This document shows positions 22,160 through 30,336 of a DNA stretch of 64,000 bases, one piece after another. Under the pieces are notes generated by a model. That model was not told where the DNA came from and searched no databases. It was given only the letters and a program-made list of their open reading frames with translations. The stretch covers positions 1,426,001 to 1,490,000 of the forward strand of contig NZ_JACHVP010000001.1 in assembly GCF_014190775.1 (NCBI RefSeq), given 5' to 3'. Source of the DNA: Leifsonia aquatica. Lineage in GTDB: Bacteria; Actinomycetota; Actinomycetes; Actinomycetales; Microbacteriaceae. Within the stretch, counting starts at the first letter, position 1. Every line of letters starts with the position of its first letter. The position numbers and the translations under genes are program-made.

Positions 22160-22342
22160 GGTTTCCTTTCAATGGTCTCTCTAGTACATGGACTGCGGGA
22201 CGCGACTGAGGCGCCCGCGCGCACGACGAGTGCGCTGAGAGAGGGATTAACTGCCAGGGGCGCCCGGCTACAGGACCATCCCCTTCGAGAACGTGATGAG
22301 CGCAGCCGCACGCCGCACACGCTTCTAGGCCCATCGAGTGTA
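22160..22342 (-). promoter_or_regulatory. rpsD promoter (extended -10) and long 5' leader
   Basis: An extended -10 (TGATACACT, hexamer at 22337-22342) lies just past the rarA stop on the minus strand, implying a leader of roughly 170 bases before the rpsD GTG. No convincing -35 is visible. The leader is GC-rich with several self-complementary stretches and contains no open gene. S4 autoregulates its own synthesis in other bacteria, so an S4-binding structure here is possible but not shown. Confidence 0.45.
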
Positions 22343-22353
22343 TCAGAATGCGG

Positions 22354-23694
22354 TCAGCGTCCGCGCACGATGCGGCGCAGCTTCGCCAGGCGGGCGGAGA
22401 GGTCGCGCTCGTTGCCGTGATCGGTCGGCGTGTAGTAGGTCGTGTCCTTCAGCTCGTCGGGCAGGTACTGCTGCTCGAGGACGCCCAGCGCGTCGTCGTG
22501 CGGGTACTTGTACCCCTTGCCGTGACCGAGCCGTTTCGCCCCGGGGTAGTGCGCGTCGCGCAGGTGCTTCGGCACGCGGCCGATCTTGCCGGCACGCACA
22601 TCCGCGATGGCCGCGTCGAGCGCCATGTAGGCGGCGTTCGACTTCGGAGCGGTGGCCAGATGCACGACGGCCTGCGCTAGCGGGATGCGCCCTTCCGGCA
22701 TCCCGACGAACTGCACCGCGTCGGCGGCGGCGATCGCGACGACCAGCGCCTGCGGGTCCGCCATCCCGATGTCCTCCGAGGCGGAGATGATGATGCGGCG
22801 GGCGATGAAGCGCGGGTCCTCCCCCGCCTCGATCATCCGGGCGAGGTAGTGGAGCGCCGCATCCACGTCGGAGCCGCGCACCGACTTGATGAAGGCGCTG
22901 ATGACGTCGTAGTGCTCGTCGCCGTTGCGGTCGTAGCGCAGGAGAGCGCGGTCGACCGCCTGGGCGACGATCTCCGCCGTGATGACCGGCTTCTTCTTCG
23001 ACGTGGCGGGCGTGGCGGACGCGGCGGAGACGGATGCCGCCTCCAGTGCGGTCAGGGCGCGACGGGCGTCGCCGGATGCGAGCCGGATGATCGCGGCGCG
23101 GGCGTCGTCGGCGAGCGTGTAGTGGTCGCCGAGGCCGCGGTCGTCGGTCACCGCGCGGTCGACGACCACGCCCAGATCGTCGTCGCTCAACGTCTCGAGG
23201 GTTAGGAGCAGCGATCGCGACAACAGGGGCGAGATCACCGAGAAGGACGGGTTCTCGGTGGTCGCCGCCACGAGGATCACCCAGCCGTTCTCCACGCCCG
23301 GCAGCAGGGCATCCTGCTGGGCCTTGGTGAACCGGTGGATCTCGTCCAGGAAGAGCACCGTCGACACGCCGTAGAGATCGCGGGTGGAGAGCGCCTCGTC
23401 CATGACGAGACGGACGTCCTTCACACCGGCGGTGACCGCCGAGAGCTCGACGAACTTGCGGCCGGACGAATGCGCGATGGCCTGCGCGAGCGTCGTCTTG
23501 CCGGTGCCGGGCGGCCCCCACAGGATGACCGAGACCGAGCCGGTTTCGCCCGACTGGTCGGACGCGAGGGCGACCAGCGGTGAGCCCGGACGAAGCAGAT
23601 GCCGCTGACCCGCCACCTCGTCGAGCGAGGTCGGCCGCATGCGCACAGCGAGCGGCGTCGCTCCCGTACGGAGCCCGGGTTGCACATCGACCAT
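22354..23694 (-). CDS. rarA: replication-associated recombination protein A (RarA/MgsA ATPase)
   Basis: A clamp-loader-like AAA+ ATPase acting at stalled replication forks. The 446-residue chain begins with the family opening [21 protein letters not shown]. Walker [10 protein letters not shown] is at 60-68, Walker B FLDEIHRF follows, sensor 1 is ATTENPSF, and the C-terminal RarA tetramerisation domain ends with ...[20 protein letters not shown] and a [14 protein letters not shown] motif. Upstream, TAGCCT ends only six bases before the ATG, so its mRNA may be nearly leaderless. Confidence 0.95.
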   Translation of the reverse strand: MVDVQPGLRTGATPLAVRMRPTSLDEVAGQRHLLRPGSPLVALASDQSGETGSVSVILWGPPGTGKTTLAQAIAHSSGRKFVELSAVTAGVKDVRLVMDEALSTRDLYGVSTVLFLDEIHRFTKAQQDALLPGVENGWVILVAATTENPSFSVISPLLSRSLLLTLETLSDDDLGVVVDRAVTDDRGLGDHYTLADDARAAIIRLASGDARRALTALEAASVSAASATPATSKKKPVITAEIVAQAVDRALLRYDRNGDEHYDVISAFIKSVRGSDVDAALHYLARMIEAGEDPRFIARRIIISASEDIGMADPQALVVAIAAADAVQFVGMPEGRIPLAQAVVHLATAPKSNAAYMALDAAIADVRAGKIGRVPKHLRDAHYPGAKRLGHGKGYKYPHDDALGVLEQQYLPDELKDTTYYTPTDHGNERDLSARLAKLRRIVRGR

Positions 23695-23759
23695 CCCACC
23701 AGGCTACCGGCCACCACCGACACCGGCTCCCGCCCGCCGCCGACGCGCCACGCGCTGGT

Positions 23760-23788
23760 TTGGCGTCCATAGGCGTGCCGGATAAGGT
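23760..23788 (+). promoter_or_regulatory. candidate promoter for the cyclophilin gene
   Basis: TTGGCG at 23760-23765 and TAAGGT at 23783-23788 are 17 bases apart, about 70 bases before the GTG start, in the gap between divergent rarA and the cyclophilin gene. Confidence 0.5.
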
Positions 23789-23860
23789 TCTCCTGACCCG
23801 CGGACCGGTCTTCCTCGGGACACCGACTCCCCGCTCGACGGCGCCCCTCGGAGGACACAC

Positions 23861-24664
23861 GTGGCACCCAGCAAGCCGAACGACCGCGACGCCCGGCAGG
23901 CGCGAGAGCGCCTGCGCGCCTACCAGGCGAGGCAGACCGTGCACGAGACGAAGGTCAAGCGCCGCAAGCGCGACAACTGGATCGCCGGCATCGCCGTCGT
24001 GGTCGTCGTCGGTCTCGCGGTCGCCACCCAGCTCCTCTACTTCACGGGCGGTCCCGGTGCGGCCACCGCGTCGTCCTCGGCGTCTCCGTCCGCGACGCCG
24101 ACGCCCACCCCCGCCGCGACCGGCGCGAACACCGGCGACGTCCCGTCCTCGAGCATCGCCGAGGGCCGCGACTGGACGGGTTCGCTCGTGATCAACGGGA
24201 TCGACCTGGGTGTCACGCTCGACGGCAAGCAGGCCCCGCAGGCCGTGTCGTCGACCATCTCGCTCGCCCAGAAGGGGTTCTACGACGGCCTCACCTGCCA
24301 CCGGCTGACCACCGACGGCATCTACGTGCTCCAGTGCGGCGACCCCAACGGCGACGGAAGCGGGGGCCCGGGCTACTCGTACGGCCCGGTTGAGAACGCC
24401 CCGACCGACGGCGTCTACCCCGCCGGCACGATCGCGATGGCCCGCCAGAGCGGCAACGGGTACAGCCAGGGCAGCCAGTTCTTCATCGTCTACAAGGACA
24501 GCCCCATCCCGTCCGACGCCGCGGGCGGCTACACCGTGCTCGGCACCATCACGAGCGGTCTCGACACCCTGACCTCCGACATCGTCGCCAAGGGCGTCGA
24601 CGGGGGCGGGACGGACGGCAAGCCCGTCGTCGCGACCAAGATCGACAGCTTTACGCTGCAGTGA
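23861..24664 (+). CDS. membrane-anchored cyclophilin-type peptidyl-prolyl isomerase
   Basis: Catalyses cis-trans isomerisation of X-Pro bonds, probably outside the membrane. The 267-residue protein has a basic cytoplasmic N-terminus, one transmembrane helix at about 40-62, a Ser/Ala/Pro/Thr-rich linker (66-85), and a cyclophilin domain from ~105 with FYDGLTCHRLTTDGIYVLQCGDP and GNGYSQGSQFFIVYKDS, the family core motifs; the usual FHR is replaced by CHR. GTG start with GGAGG eight bases upstream. Common neighbour of DUF349 genes in actinobacteria. Confidence 0.92.
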   Translation: MAPSKPNDRDARQARERLRAYQARQTVHETKVKRRKRDNWIAGIAVVVVVGLAVATQLLYFTGGPGAATASSSASPSATPTPTPAATGANTGDVPSSSIAEGRDWTGSLVINGIDLGVTLDGKQAPQAVSSTISLAQKGFYDGLTCHRLTTDGIYVLQCGDPNGDGSGGPGYSYGPVENAPTDGVYPAGTIAMARQSGNGYSQGSQFFIVYKDSPIPSDAAGGYTVLGTITSGLDTLTSDIVAKGVDGGGTDGKPVVATKIDSFTLQ

Positions 24665-24740
24665 TGCGGCGCGTGCAATAGGCTGATTCCACCGTGGGGC
24701 GGGCTCTCCGCCCTGACCGCACAGCAGCAAGGTGAGACTC

Positions 24741-25970
24741 TTGGCTACTTCTGAACAGCACCCCTGGGGTCGCGTCGACGAGACCGGTACCGTGTACGTC
24801 CGCGAGGGCGACGGGGAACGCACCGTCGGCCAGTACCCGGACGGCACGCCCGAGGAGGCGATCGCCTACTTCGAGCGCAAGTACACCGATCTCGCCGGGC
24901 AGGTCTCGCTGCTGGAGCAGCGCGCCCGGCGCGGCGCCCCGGCCGGTGACGTCGCGAAGTCGGTCGCGAACCTCCGCTCGGCCGTCGAGGGCGCGAACGC
25001 CGTCGGCGACCTCGCGTCGCTCCTCACGCGCCTGGACGCGCTGGGCGGCACCGTCGAGGAGCTGACGGAGCAGCAGAGCGCCGAGGCCAAGGCGGCCGTC
25101 GAGACCGCGATCGCCGAGCGCACGGCCATCGTCGACGAGGCCGAGGCCCTCGCCGCGCAGGACCCCGAGCGCACGCAGTGGAAGCAGACGACGTCCGCCC
25201 TCGACGAGCTCTTCGCACGCTGGCAGGCCCACCAGCACGACGGCCCCCGCCTGCCGAAGAACGAGGCGAACGAGCTCTGGAAGCGGTTCCGTGCCGCTCG
25301 CTCCACGATCGAGCACAACCGCAAGGCGTTCTTCGCCGACCTGGACAACCAGCACCGCGACGTGCGCAGCCGCAAGAACGCGCTCATCGAGCAGGCCGAG
25401 CGGCTCATCCCCCAGGGTGCCGACGGCGTGCCCGAGTACCGTCGCCTGCTCGACCAGTGGAAGCTGGCCGGCCGTGCCGGCAAGAAGAACGACGACGCCC
25501 TCTGGGCGCGCTTCAAGGCGGCGGGTGACGCGATCTACTCGGCGAAGGCCGAGGTCGACGCGCGCGACAACGTGGAGTACGAAGCCAACCTCCAGGCGAA
25601 GCTCGCGCTCCTCGACGAGGCCGAGCCGCTCCTGAAGGAGACGGACCGCGACAGGGCCCGCAACGCCCTGCTGTCCATCCAGGAGCGCTGGGACGCGATC
25701 GGCCGGGTCCCGCGCGAGCAGGTCCGCCCGATCGAGGACCGTCTGCGCAAGGTCGAGACCGCTGTCCGACGCCTCGACGAGGAGCACTGGGAGCGCAACA
25801 ACCCCGAGAAGAAGGCCCGCACCGAGGGCCTCGCAAGCCAGCTCAACGCGGCCATCGCGAAGCTGGAGGAGGAGCTCGCCGAGGCGAAGGCCGGTGGCGA
25901 CGCCGCCAAGGTCAAGGCGGCTCAGGAGGCCCTCGACGCGCGCAAGATCTGGCTCGACGCGCTCGGCTGA
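24741..25970 (+). CDS. DUF349-containing protein
   Basis: A ~409-residue, highly charged, mostly helical protein built from repeated DUF349 units, each with Trp and Arg marks (WKQTTSALDELFARWQ, ELWKRFRAARSTIEHN, DDALWARFKAAGDAIY, RWDAIGRVPREQVRPIEDRL). The C-terminus is a coiled coil. The preferred start is TTG 24741 (LATSEQHPWGRVDE...), because AAGGTGA lies just before it; GTG 24732 is the alternative and would bury that site. The function is unknown. Relatives are soluble and often follow a cyclophilin gene, as here (76 nt away). Confidence 0.85.
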   Translation: MATSEQHPWGRVDETGTVYVREGDGERTVGQYPDGTPEEAIAYFERKYTDLAGQVSLLEQRARRGAPAGDVAKSVANLRSAVEGANAVGDLASLLTRLDALGGTVEELTEQQSAEAKAAVETAIAERTAIVDEAEALAAQDPERTQWKQTTSALDELFARWQAHQHDGPRLPKNEANELWKRFRAARSTIEHNRKAFFADLDNQHRDVRSRKNALIEQAERLIPQGADGVPEYRRLLDQWKLAGRAGKKNDDALWARFKAAGDAIYSAKAEVDARDNVEYEANLQAKLALLDEAEPLLKETDRDRARNALLSIQERWDAIGRVPREQVRPIEDRLRKVETAVRRLDEEHWERNNPEKKARTEGLASQLNAAIAKLEEELAEAKAGGDAAKVKAAQEALDARKIWLDALG

Positions 25971-26057
25971 TCCCCCACAGCCGGGCCACGAACCCGACTT
26001 CTCCACAGATCTCCCTCTCCGTCGTCTCCCCGGCGTCGCACCCGCCACGCTGGGGAG

Positions 26058-26651
26058 ATGACCGAGACACTCTGCCCCACCCTCCTCGACCGACACGTCC
26101 TGCCCCTCGCCGAGCTGCTCTCGCTCTGCCTGGACGGTCAGGTCTACCGCGTCGGCGAGTCCTTCGCTCCGATGGACACCCCCGACACCCCAGCGCTCCG
26201 AGCGCGCGCCCTGGCGGCGACGGTCCCACGTCGCGCCATCGCCGAACGCGCCACAGCGGCGTGGATCCACGGCACGCGCAGCGCTCCACCGCCTCGGCCC
26301 CAGGTCTGCCTCGACCCATCACGTCGCGGCACGCGCCTACCCATGAGCGTCGACGGGCGCCAGCGGACCTTCAAGCAGGGTGAGACGCGTCCGATCGGCC
26401 CGATCGCGGTGACCACTCCACTCCGCACGGCGGCGGACCTCCTGCTGGGCGCGACCGCATTCGACGACTCGGCCGCGCTCGAGGTACGCCATCTGCTCTC
26501 CCTGGCGTCGGCGACGCCGGAGGCGTTGCGCCCCTACGTGCCGCGCACCCGCCGCGGCGGGTCCACACGCGCCGCGCAGAGGATCCGCTCTGTCGAGCAG
26601 GTCCGGCTGCCGCTGGTGGAGGCCGGGAGCAGCGATGTCAGCCGGCGCTGA
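26058..26651 (+). CDS. hypothetical protein with AbiEi-like C-terminal pattern
   Basis: A 197-residue soluble protein. The middle contains HGTRSAPPPRPQ and FKQGETRPIGPIAVTTPLRTAADLLL, a pattern I associate with AbiEi-family antitoxin-like and related 'transcriptional regulator' proteins of actinobacteria. No helix-turn-helix N-terminus and no toxin partner gene are visible, so this stays tentative. The last 14 bases overlap the 3' end of the oppositely transcribed rel gene. It is less regular in codon use than its neighbours and looks like an accessory insertion between the DUF349 gene and rel. Confidence 0.62.
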   Translation: MTETLCPTLLDRHVLPLAELLSLCLDGQVYRVGESFAPMDTPDTPALRARALAATVPRRAIAERATAAWIHGTRSAPPPRPQVCLDPSRRGTRLPMSVDGRQRTFKQGETRPIGPIAVTTPLRTAADLLLGATAFDDSAALEVRHLLSLASATPEALRPYVPRTRRGGSTRAAQRIRSVEQVRLPLVEAGSSDVSRR

Positions 26652-28884
26652 CGCGGTACACGTCGTAGACGGCGTCGATGCGCCGCACGGCGTTGAGCAC
26701 CCGGTCCAGGTGGGTGGTGTCCCCCATCTCGAACACGAACCGGCTGAGGGCCAGGCGGTTGCTCGACGTGGTCACCGTCGCCGACAGGATGTTGACGTGG
26801 TGCTCCGAGAGCACGCGGGTCACGTCCGAGAGCAGACCGGCTCGATCGAGGGCCTCCACCTGGATCTGCACGAGGAACACGCTCTTCGAGCTCGGCGCCC
26901 ATTCGACGTCGATCATGCGCTCCGGCTCCTGCAGGAGGGACTGCACGTTGTGGCAGTTCGCCTGATGCACCGAGACGCCCTGACCGCGCGTGATGAAGCC
27001 GACGATCGGGTCGCCGGGGACAGGCGTGCAGCACTTCGCCAGCTTCACCAGGATGTCCGGCGCGCCACGCACCAGGACGCCGGAGTCGCTGTTGCGCAGC
27101 TGACGACGGCCCTTGACGGGGATGTCGATCTCGCCGTCCGACTCGACGTCGCTCTGCAGCGACGCGACGACCTTCTCGATGACCGACTGGGTGGAGACGT
27201 GCCCCTCGCCCACGGCGGCGTAGAGCGTCGACACGTCCGCGTACTTCAGAGACGAGGCGACCTCTACGAGGGCGTCCTGCGTCATCAGCTTCTGGAGCGG
27301 GAGGTTCTGCTTGCGCATCGCACGCGCGATCGCGTCCTTGCCCTGCTCGATCGCCTCGTCGCGGCGCTCCTTGGTGAACCACTGACGGATCTTGTTGCGC
27401 GCCCGGGGGCTCTTGACGAAGTTGAGCCAGTCCTGACTCGGACCGGAGTCCGGGTTCTTCGACGTGAAGATCTCCACCACGTCGCCGGTGGCCAGGGTGC
27501 TCTCGAGCGGCACGAGGCGGCCGTTGACCTTGGCCCCCATGGTGCGGTGGCCGACTTCGGTGTGCACCGCGTAGGCGAAGTCCACGGGGGTCGCGCCGGC
27601 CGGGAGGCCGATCACACGACCCTTCGGCGTGAAGACGTAGACCTCTTTCGCGCCGATCTCGAACCGGAGGGAGTCGAGGAACTCGGACGGGTCCGCGGTC
27701 TCGGCCTGCCAGTCGGAGATGTGCGCGAGCCAGGCGAGGTCGGTGTCGACCGTCGCGGGGCCGCCCGAACTCTTCCCGGTCGTCTGCTCCTTGTACTTCC
27801 AGTGCGCCGCGACACCGAACTCGGCACGCTGGTGCATCTCCTCCGTGCGGATCTGGATCTCGACCGGGCGCCCCTGCGGCCCGATCACGGTCGTGTGCAG
27901 CGACTGGTACAGGTTGAACTTCGGCGTCGCGATGTAGTCCTTGAACCGGCCCGGCATCGGCGTCCACCGCGCGTGGATCTGACCGAGCACCGCGTAGCAG
28001 TCGCGCACGGTGTTCACGAGCACGCGGATGCCGACGAGGTCGTAGATGTCGTCGAACTCGCGGCCGCGCACCACCATCTTCTGGTAGATCGAGTAGTACT
28101 GCTTCGGTCGTCCGGCGACCTTTCCGCGGATGCGGGCAGACTTCAGGTCGTCGTTGATCGCGTCGATCACCTGCTGCACGAGGCGTTCGCGCTCGGGCGT
28201 GCGCTGCTTCACAAGGCTCTCGATCTCGGCGTAGAGCTTCGGGTAGAGCACGGCGAACGACAGGTCCTCGAGCTCCCACTTGATCGCCTGGATGCCCAGC
28301 CGGTGCGCCAGCGGCGCGTAGATCTCGAGCGTCTCCGTGGCCTTGCGGGTCGCATTGGCGGCGGGGACGAAGCCCCATGTCCGCGCGTTGTGGAGCCGGT
28401 CGGCCAGCTTGATGATCAGCACGCGGATGTCCTTCGACATCGCGACGATCATCTTGCGCACGGTCTCCGCCTGCGCACTGTCCCCGTACTTGACCTTGTC
28501 GAGCTTGGTGACACCGTCGACCAGCATCGCGATCTCGTCGCCGAACTGGTCGCGCAGCTCGTCGAGCGTGTACTCCGTGTCTTCGACCGTGTCGTGCAGC
28601 AGCGCCGCAGCGATCGTCTTCGCGCCGATCCCGAGGTCCGCGATGATCTGCGCCACGGCGACGGGATGGGTGATGTACGGCTCGCCGGAGCGCCGCTTCT
28701 GGCCGCTGTGGGCGCGTTCCGCGACGGCGTAGGCGCGCTCGATGAGGGACAGGTCGGCCTTCGGGTGATGCATGCGGACCGTGCGGATCAGGGTGTCGAC
28801 CGCGCCGGCGGGCTGCGCCCGCGAGAAGATGCGCGGCACGAGGCGGCGCAGCGAGGCGGACTGCGGTGTCGATGTATCAACCAT
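26638..28884 (-). CDS. relA: bifunctional (p)ppGpp synthetase/hydrolase (Rel)
   Basis: Makes and degrades the stringent-response alarmone. The 748-residue chain has an intact HD hydrolase domain (GEPYITHPVAVAQIIADLG, then LLHDTVEDTEY), the synthetase domain with GRPKQYYSIYQKM and FDDIYDLVGIRVLV, a TGS domain (FTPKGRVIGLPAGATPVDFAYAVH), and a C-terminal ACT domain (~670-745). Both catalytic halves therefore look active. A perfect AGGAGG lies 7 nt before the ATG. A rhodanese gene, not apt, separates it from secF. Confidence 0.96.
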   Translation of the reverse strand: MVDTSTPQSASLRRLVPRIFSRAQPAGAVDTLIRTVRMHHPKADLSLIERAYAVAERAHSGQKRRSGEPYITHPVAVAQIIADLGIGAKTIAAALLHDTVEDTEYTLDELRDQFGDEIAMLVDGVTKLDKVKYGDSAQAETVRKMIVAMSKDIRVLIIKLADRLHNARTWGFVPAANATRKATETLEIYAPLAHRLGIQAIKWELEDLSFAVLYPKLYAEIESLVKQRTPERERLVQQVIDAINDDLKSARIRGKVAGRPKQYYSIYQKMVVRGREFDDIYDLVGIRVLVNTVRDCYAVLGQIHARWTPMPGRFKDYIATPKFNLYQSLHTTVIGPQGRPVEIQIRTEEMHQRAEFGVAAHWKYKEQTTGKSSGGPATVDTDLAWLAHISDWQAETADPSEFLDSLRFEIGAKEVYVFTPKGRVIGLPAGATPVDFAYAVHTEVGHRTMGAKVNGRLVPLESTLATGDVVEIFTSKNPDSGPSQDWLNFVKSPRARNKIRQWFTKERRDEAIEQGKDAIARAMRKQNLPLQKLMTQDALVEVASSLKYADVSTLYAAVGEGHVSTQSVIEKVVASLQSDVESDGEIDIPVKGRRQLRNSDSGVLVRGAPDILVKLAKCCTPVPGDPIVGFITRGQGVSVHQANCHNVQSLLQEPERMIDVEWAPSSKSVFLVQIQVEALDRAGLLSDVTRVLSEHHVNILSATVTTSSNRLALSRFVFEMGDTTHLDRVLNAVRRIDAVYDVYRVSAG

Positions 28885-28904
28885 GTGCGCGCCTCCTGTG
28901 CTCC

Positions 28905-28910
28905 ATTATC
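28905..28910 (-). promoter_or_regulatory. candidate -10 for rel
   Basis: GATAAT on the minus strand, 21 bases upstream of the rel ATG and followed by a strong AGGAGG. No good -35 is seen 16-18 bases further upstream, so this rests on the -10 alone. Confidence 0.45.
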
Positions 28911-28953
28911 GCCGCATCACGAGGCCGTTCCGGCCACGATCCGCTCGCAGCGA

Positions 28954-29307
28954 TCAGCTGACGGTCCCGGAGGGGCCTGCGCCCCGCTCGACCGGTGCGC
29001 CGGTGGACTCCCAGGCGATCATGCCGCCCGCCACGTTCGCGGCCGGGAAATCGGCCCGGAGGAGGGCATCGGTCACCATCCGAGAGCGGCCGCCCGAGTG
29101 ACAGATCACGAGGATCTGCTGGTCTTCGGGGAGCTCGTCCTGGCGGTCCTGGAGCTGCGACAGCGGGATGAGGTGGGCGTCCGGAGACCGCACCTCGTCC
29201 CACTCCTGCGGCTCGCGGACGTCGAGGAGCCAGGCCTCGCCGGCCGCGATGATCTCGCGAGCGCGGGCAGCGCTCACCTCGTCTTCGGAGAGATACGGGC
29301 CGCCCAT
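28954..29307 (-). CDS. single-domain rhodanese
   Basis: A 117-residue sulfurtransferase-type domain. The active-site loop is CHSGGRS (in ILVICHSGGRSRMV), preceded by the typical LLDVREPQEWDEV strand-turn and followed by NVAGGMIAWESTG, the rhodanese C-terminal signature. It may bind sulfane sulfur from an unknown donor. It starts 9 nt after the secF stop and probably belongs to the secDF transcript; the role in that setting is unclear. Confidence 0.9.
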   Translation of the reverse strand: MGGPYLSEDEVSAARAREIIAAGEAWLLDVREPQEWDEVRSPDAHLIPLSQLQDRQDELPEDQQILVICHSGGRSRMVTDALLRADFPAANVAGGMIAWESTGAPVERGAGPSGTVS

Positions 29308-29316
29308 GCGCTCGCG

Positions 29317-30336
29317 CTACTTCGCCGCGACCGCTTCGGCAGCCGCCGAGGCGGCCTTCGGACGGATGGCGCGCACCTTCGCGTCGTGCTTCTTCACGGC
29401 CGCCTCGCCCTCGCGGAACTGCGAGTACATCGGCGCGGCCAGGAAGATCGTGGAGTACGTGCCGACGATGATGCCGATCAGCAGCGCGAGCGAGATGTCG
29501 CGCAGGGTCGCCGCACCGAGCGCGTAAGCGCCGATGAAGAGGATCGACGCGACCGGCAGCACCGCGACGACGGCGGTGTTGATCGAGCGCACGAGGGTCT
29601 GATTGACCGCGAGGTTGACCGATTCGGCGAACGTCCGCCTGGTCAGCTCCATCTCCTCCCGGGTGTTCTCCCGGACCTTGTCGAAGACCACGACGGTGTC
29701 GTACAGCGAGTACCCGAGGATCGTCAGGAAGCCGATCATCGTCGCGGGCGACACCTCGAAGCCCACCAGGGCGTAGATGCCCGCCGTGATGATGAGGTCG
29801 TGGAACAGGGAGATGATCGCCGAGGCCGACATCTTCCACGTGCGGAAGTACAGGGCCATCGCGATGAACGCCAGCAAGAGGAAGACGACGAGTCCCTGGA
29901 TGGACTGCTGCGTCACGTCAGCGCCCCAGGACGGGCCGATGAACGTCGACGCGACCTCGGTGTCCGGCACGCCGTACGCCTTCGCCAGCGCGTCCGCCAC
30001 GGCCTTCGTCTGGGTGTCCGACAGCTGGTCGGTCTGCACCTGGACGGCGTTGGCGCCGACGACGCTGACGTGCGAGACGGCATCCGGCACGACGCTCGTC
30101 ACGGCGTTCTGCGCCTTGTCGGTGTTCGTGTCCTCGACGTTGGTGATCTGGAACTGCGATCCACCGCGGAACTCGATCGAGAAGTTGAACCCGCCCTTGA
30201 TGATCGGGATCAGGATCGACACGATCACCATCGCAGCCGCGATGATGTACCAGATCTTGCGCTTGCCGACGAAGTCGAACGAGCGCGCACCGGTGTAGAG
30301 GTCGTTACCGAATTTGGTGAGACGACTGGCGGCCAT
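29317..30336 (-). CDS. secF: protein translocase subunit SecF
   Basis: Partner of SecD in proton-driven protein export. From ATG 30336 (sharing a base with the secD stop, TGATG) the chain is 339 residues. It has a first transmembrane helix at ~27-48, the periplasmic-side motif FNFSIEFRGGSQFQ, then the RND-type helix block containing GYSLYDTVVVFDKVREN and AINTAVVAVLPVASILFIG. The conserved D in YDTVVVFD is present. The frame is open further upstream, but that is shadow of secD. Confidence 0.94.
   Translation of the reverse strand: MAASRLTKFGNDLYTGARSFDFVGKRKIWYIIAAAMVIVSILIPIIKGGFNFSIEFRGGSQFQITNVEDTNTDKAQNAVTSVVPDAVSHVSVVGANAVQVQTDQLSDTQTKAVADALAKAYGVPDTEVASTFIGPSWGADVTQQSIQGLVVFLLLAFIAMALYFRTWKMSASAIISLFHDLIITAGIYALVGFEVSPATMIGFLTILGYSLYDTVVVFDKVRENTREEMELTRRTFAESVNLAVNQTLVRSINTAVVAVLPVASILFIGAYALGAATLRDISLALLIGIIVGTYSTIFLAAPMYSQFREGEAAVKKHDAKVRAIRPKAASAAAEAVAAK

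Noticed and set aside
24694-24711. GGGCGG/CCGCCC hairpin between the cyclophilin and DUF349 genes
   Set aside because: Only six GC pairs and no U-tract; could be chance in this composition and the two genes may be co-transcribed.
26000-26020. TTCTCCACA, one base from a DnaA box; also TTATCCACG near 6503-6511
   Set aside because: Isolated single sites without clustering, AT-rich region or dnaA/dnaN neighbours; not evidence for an origin.
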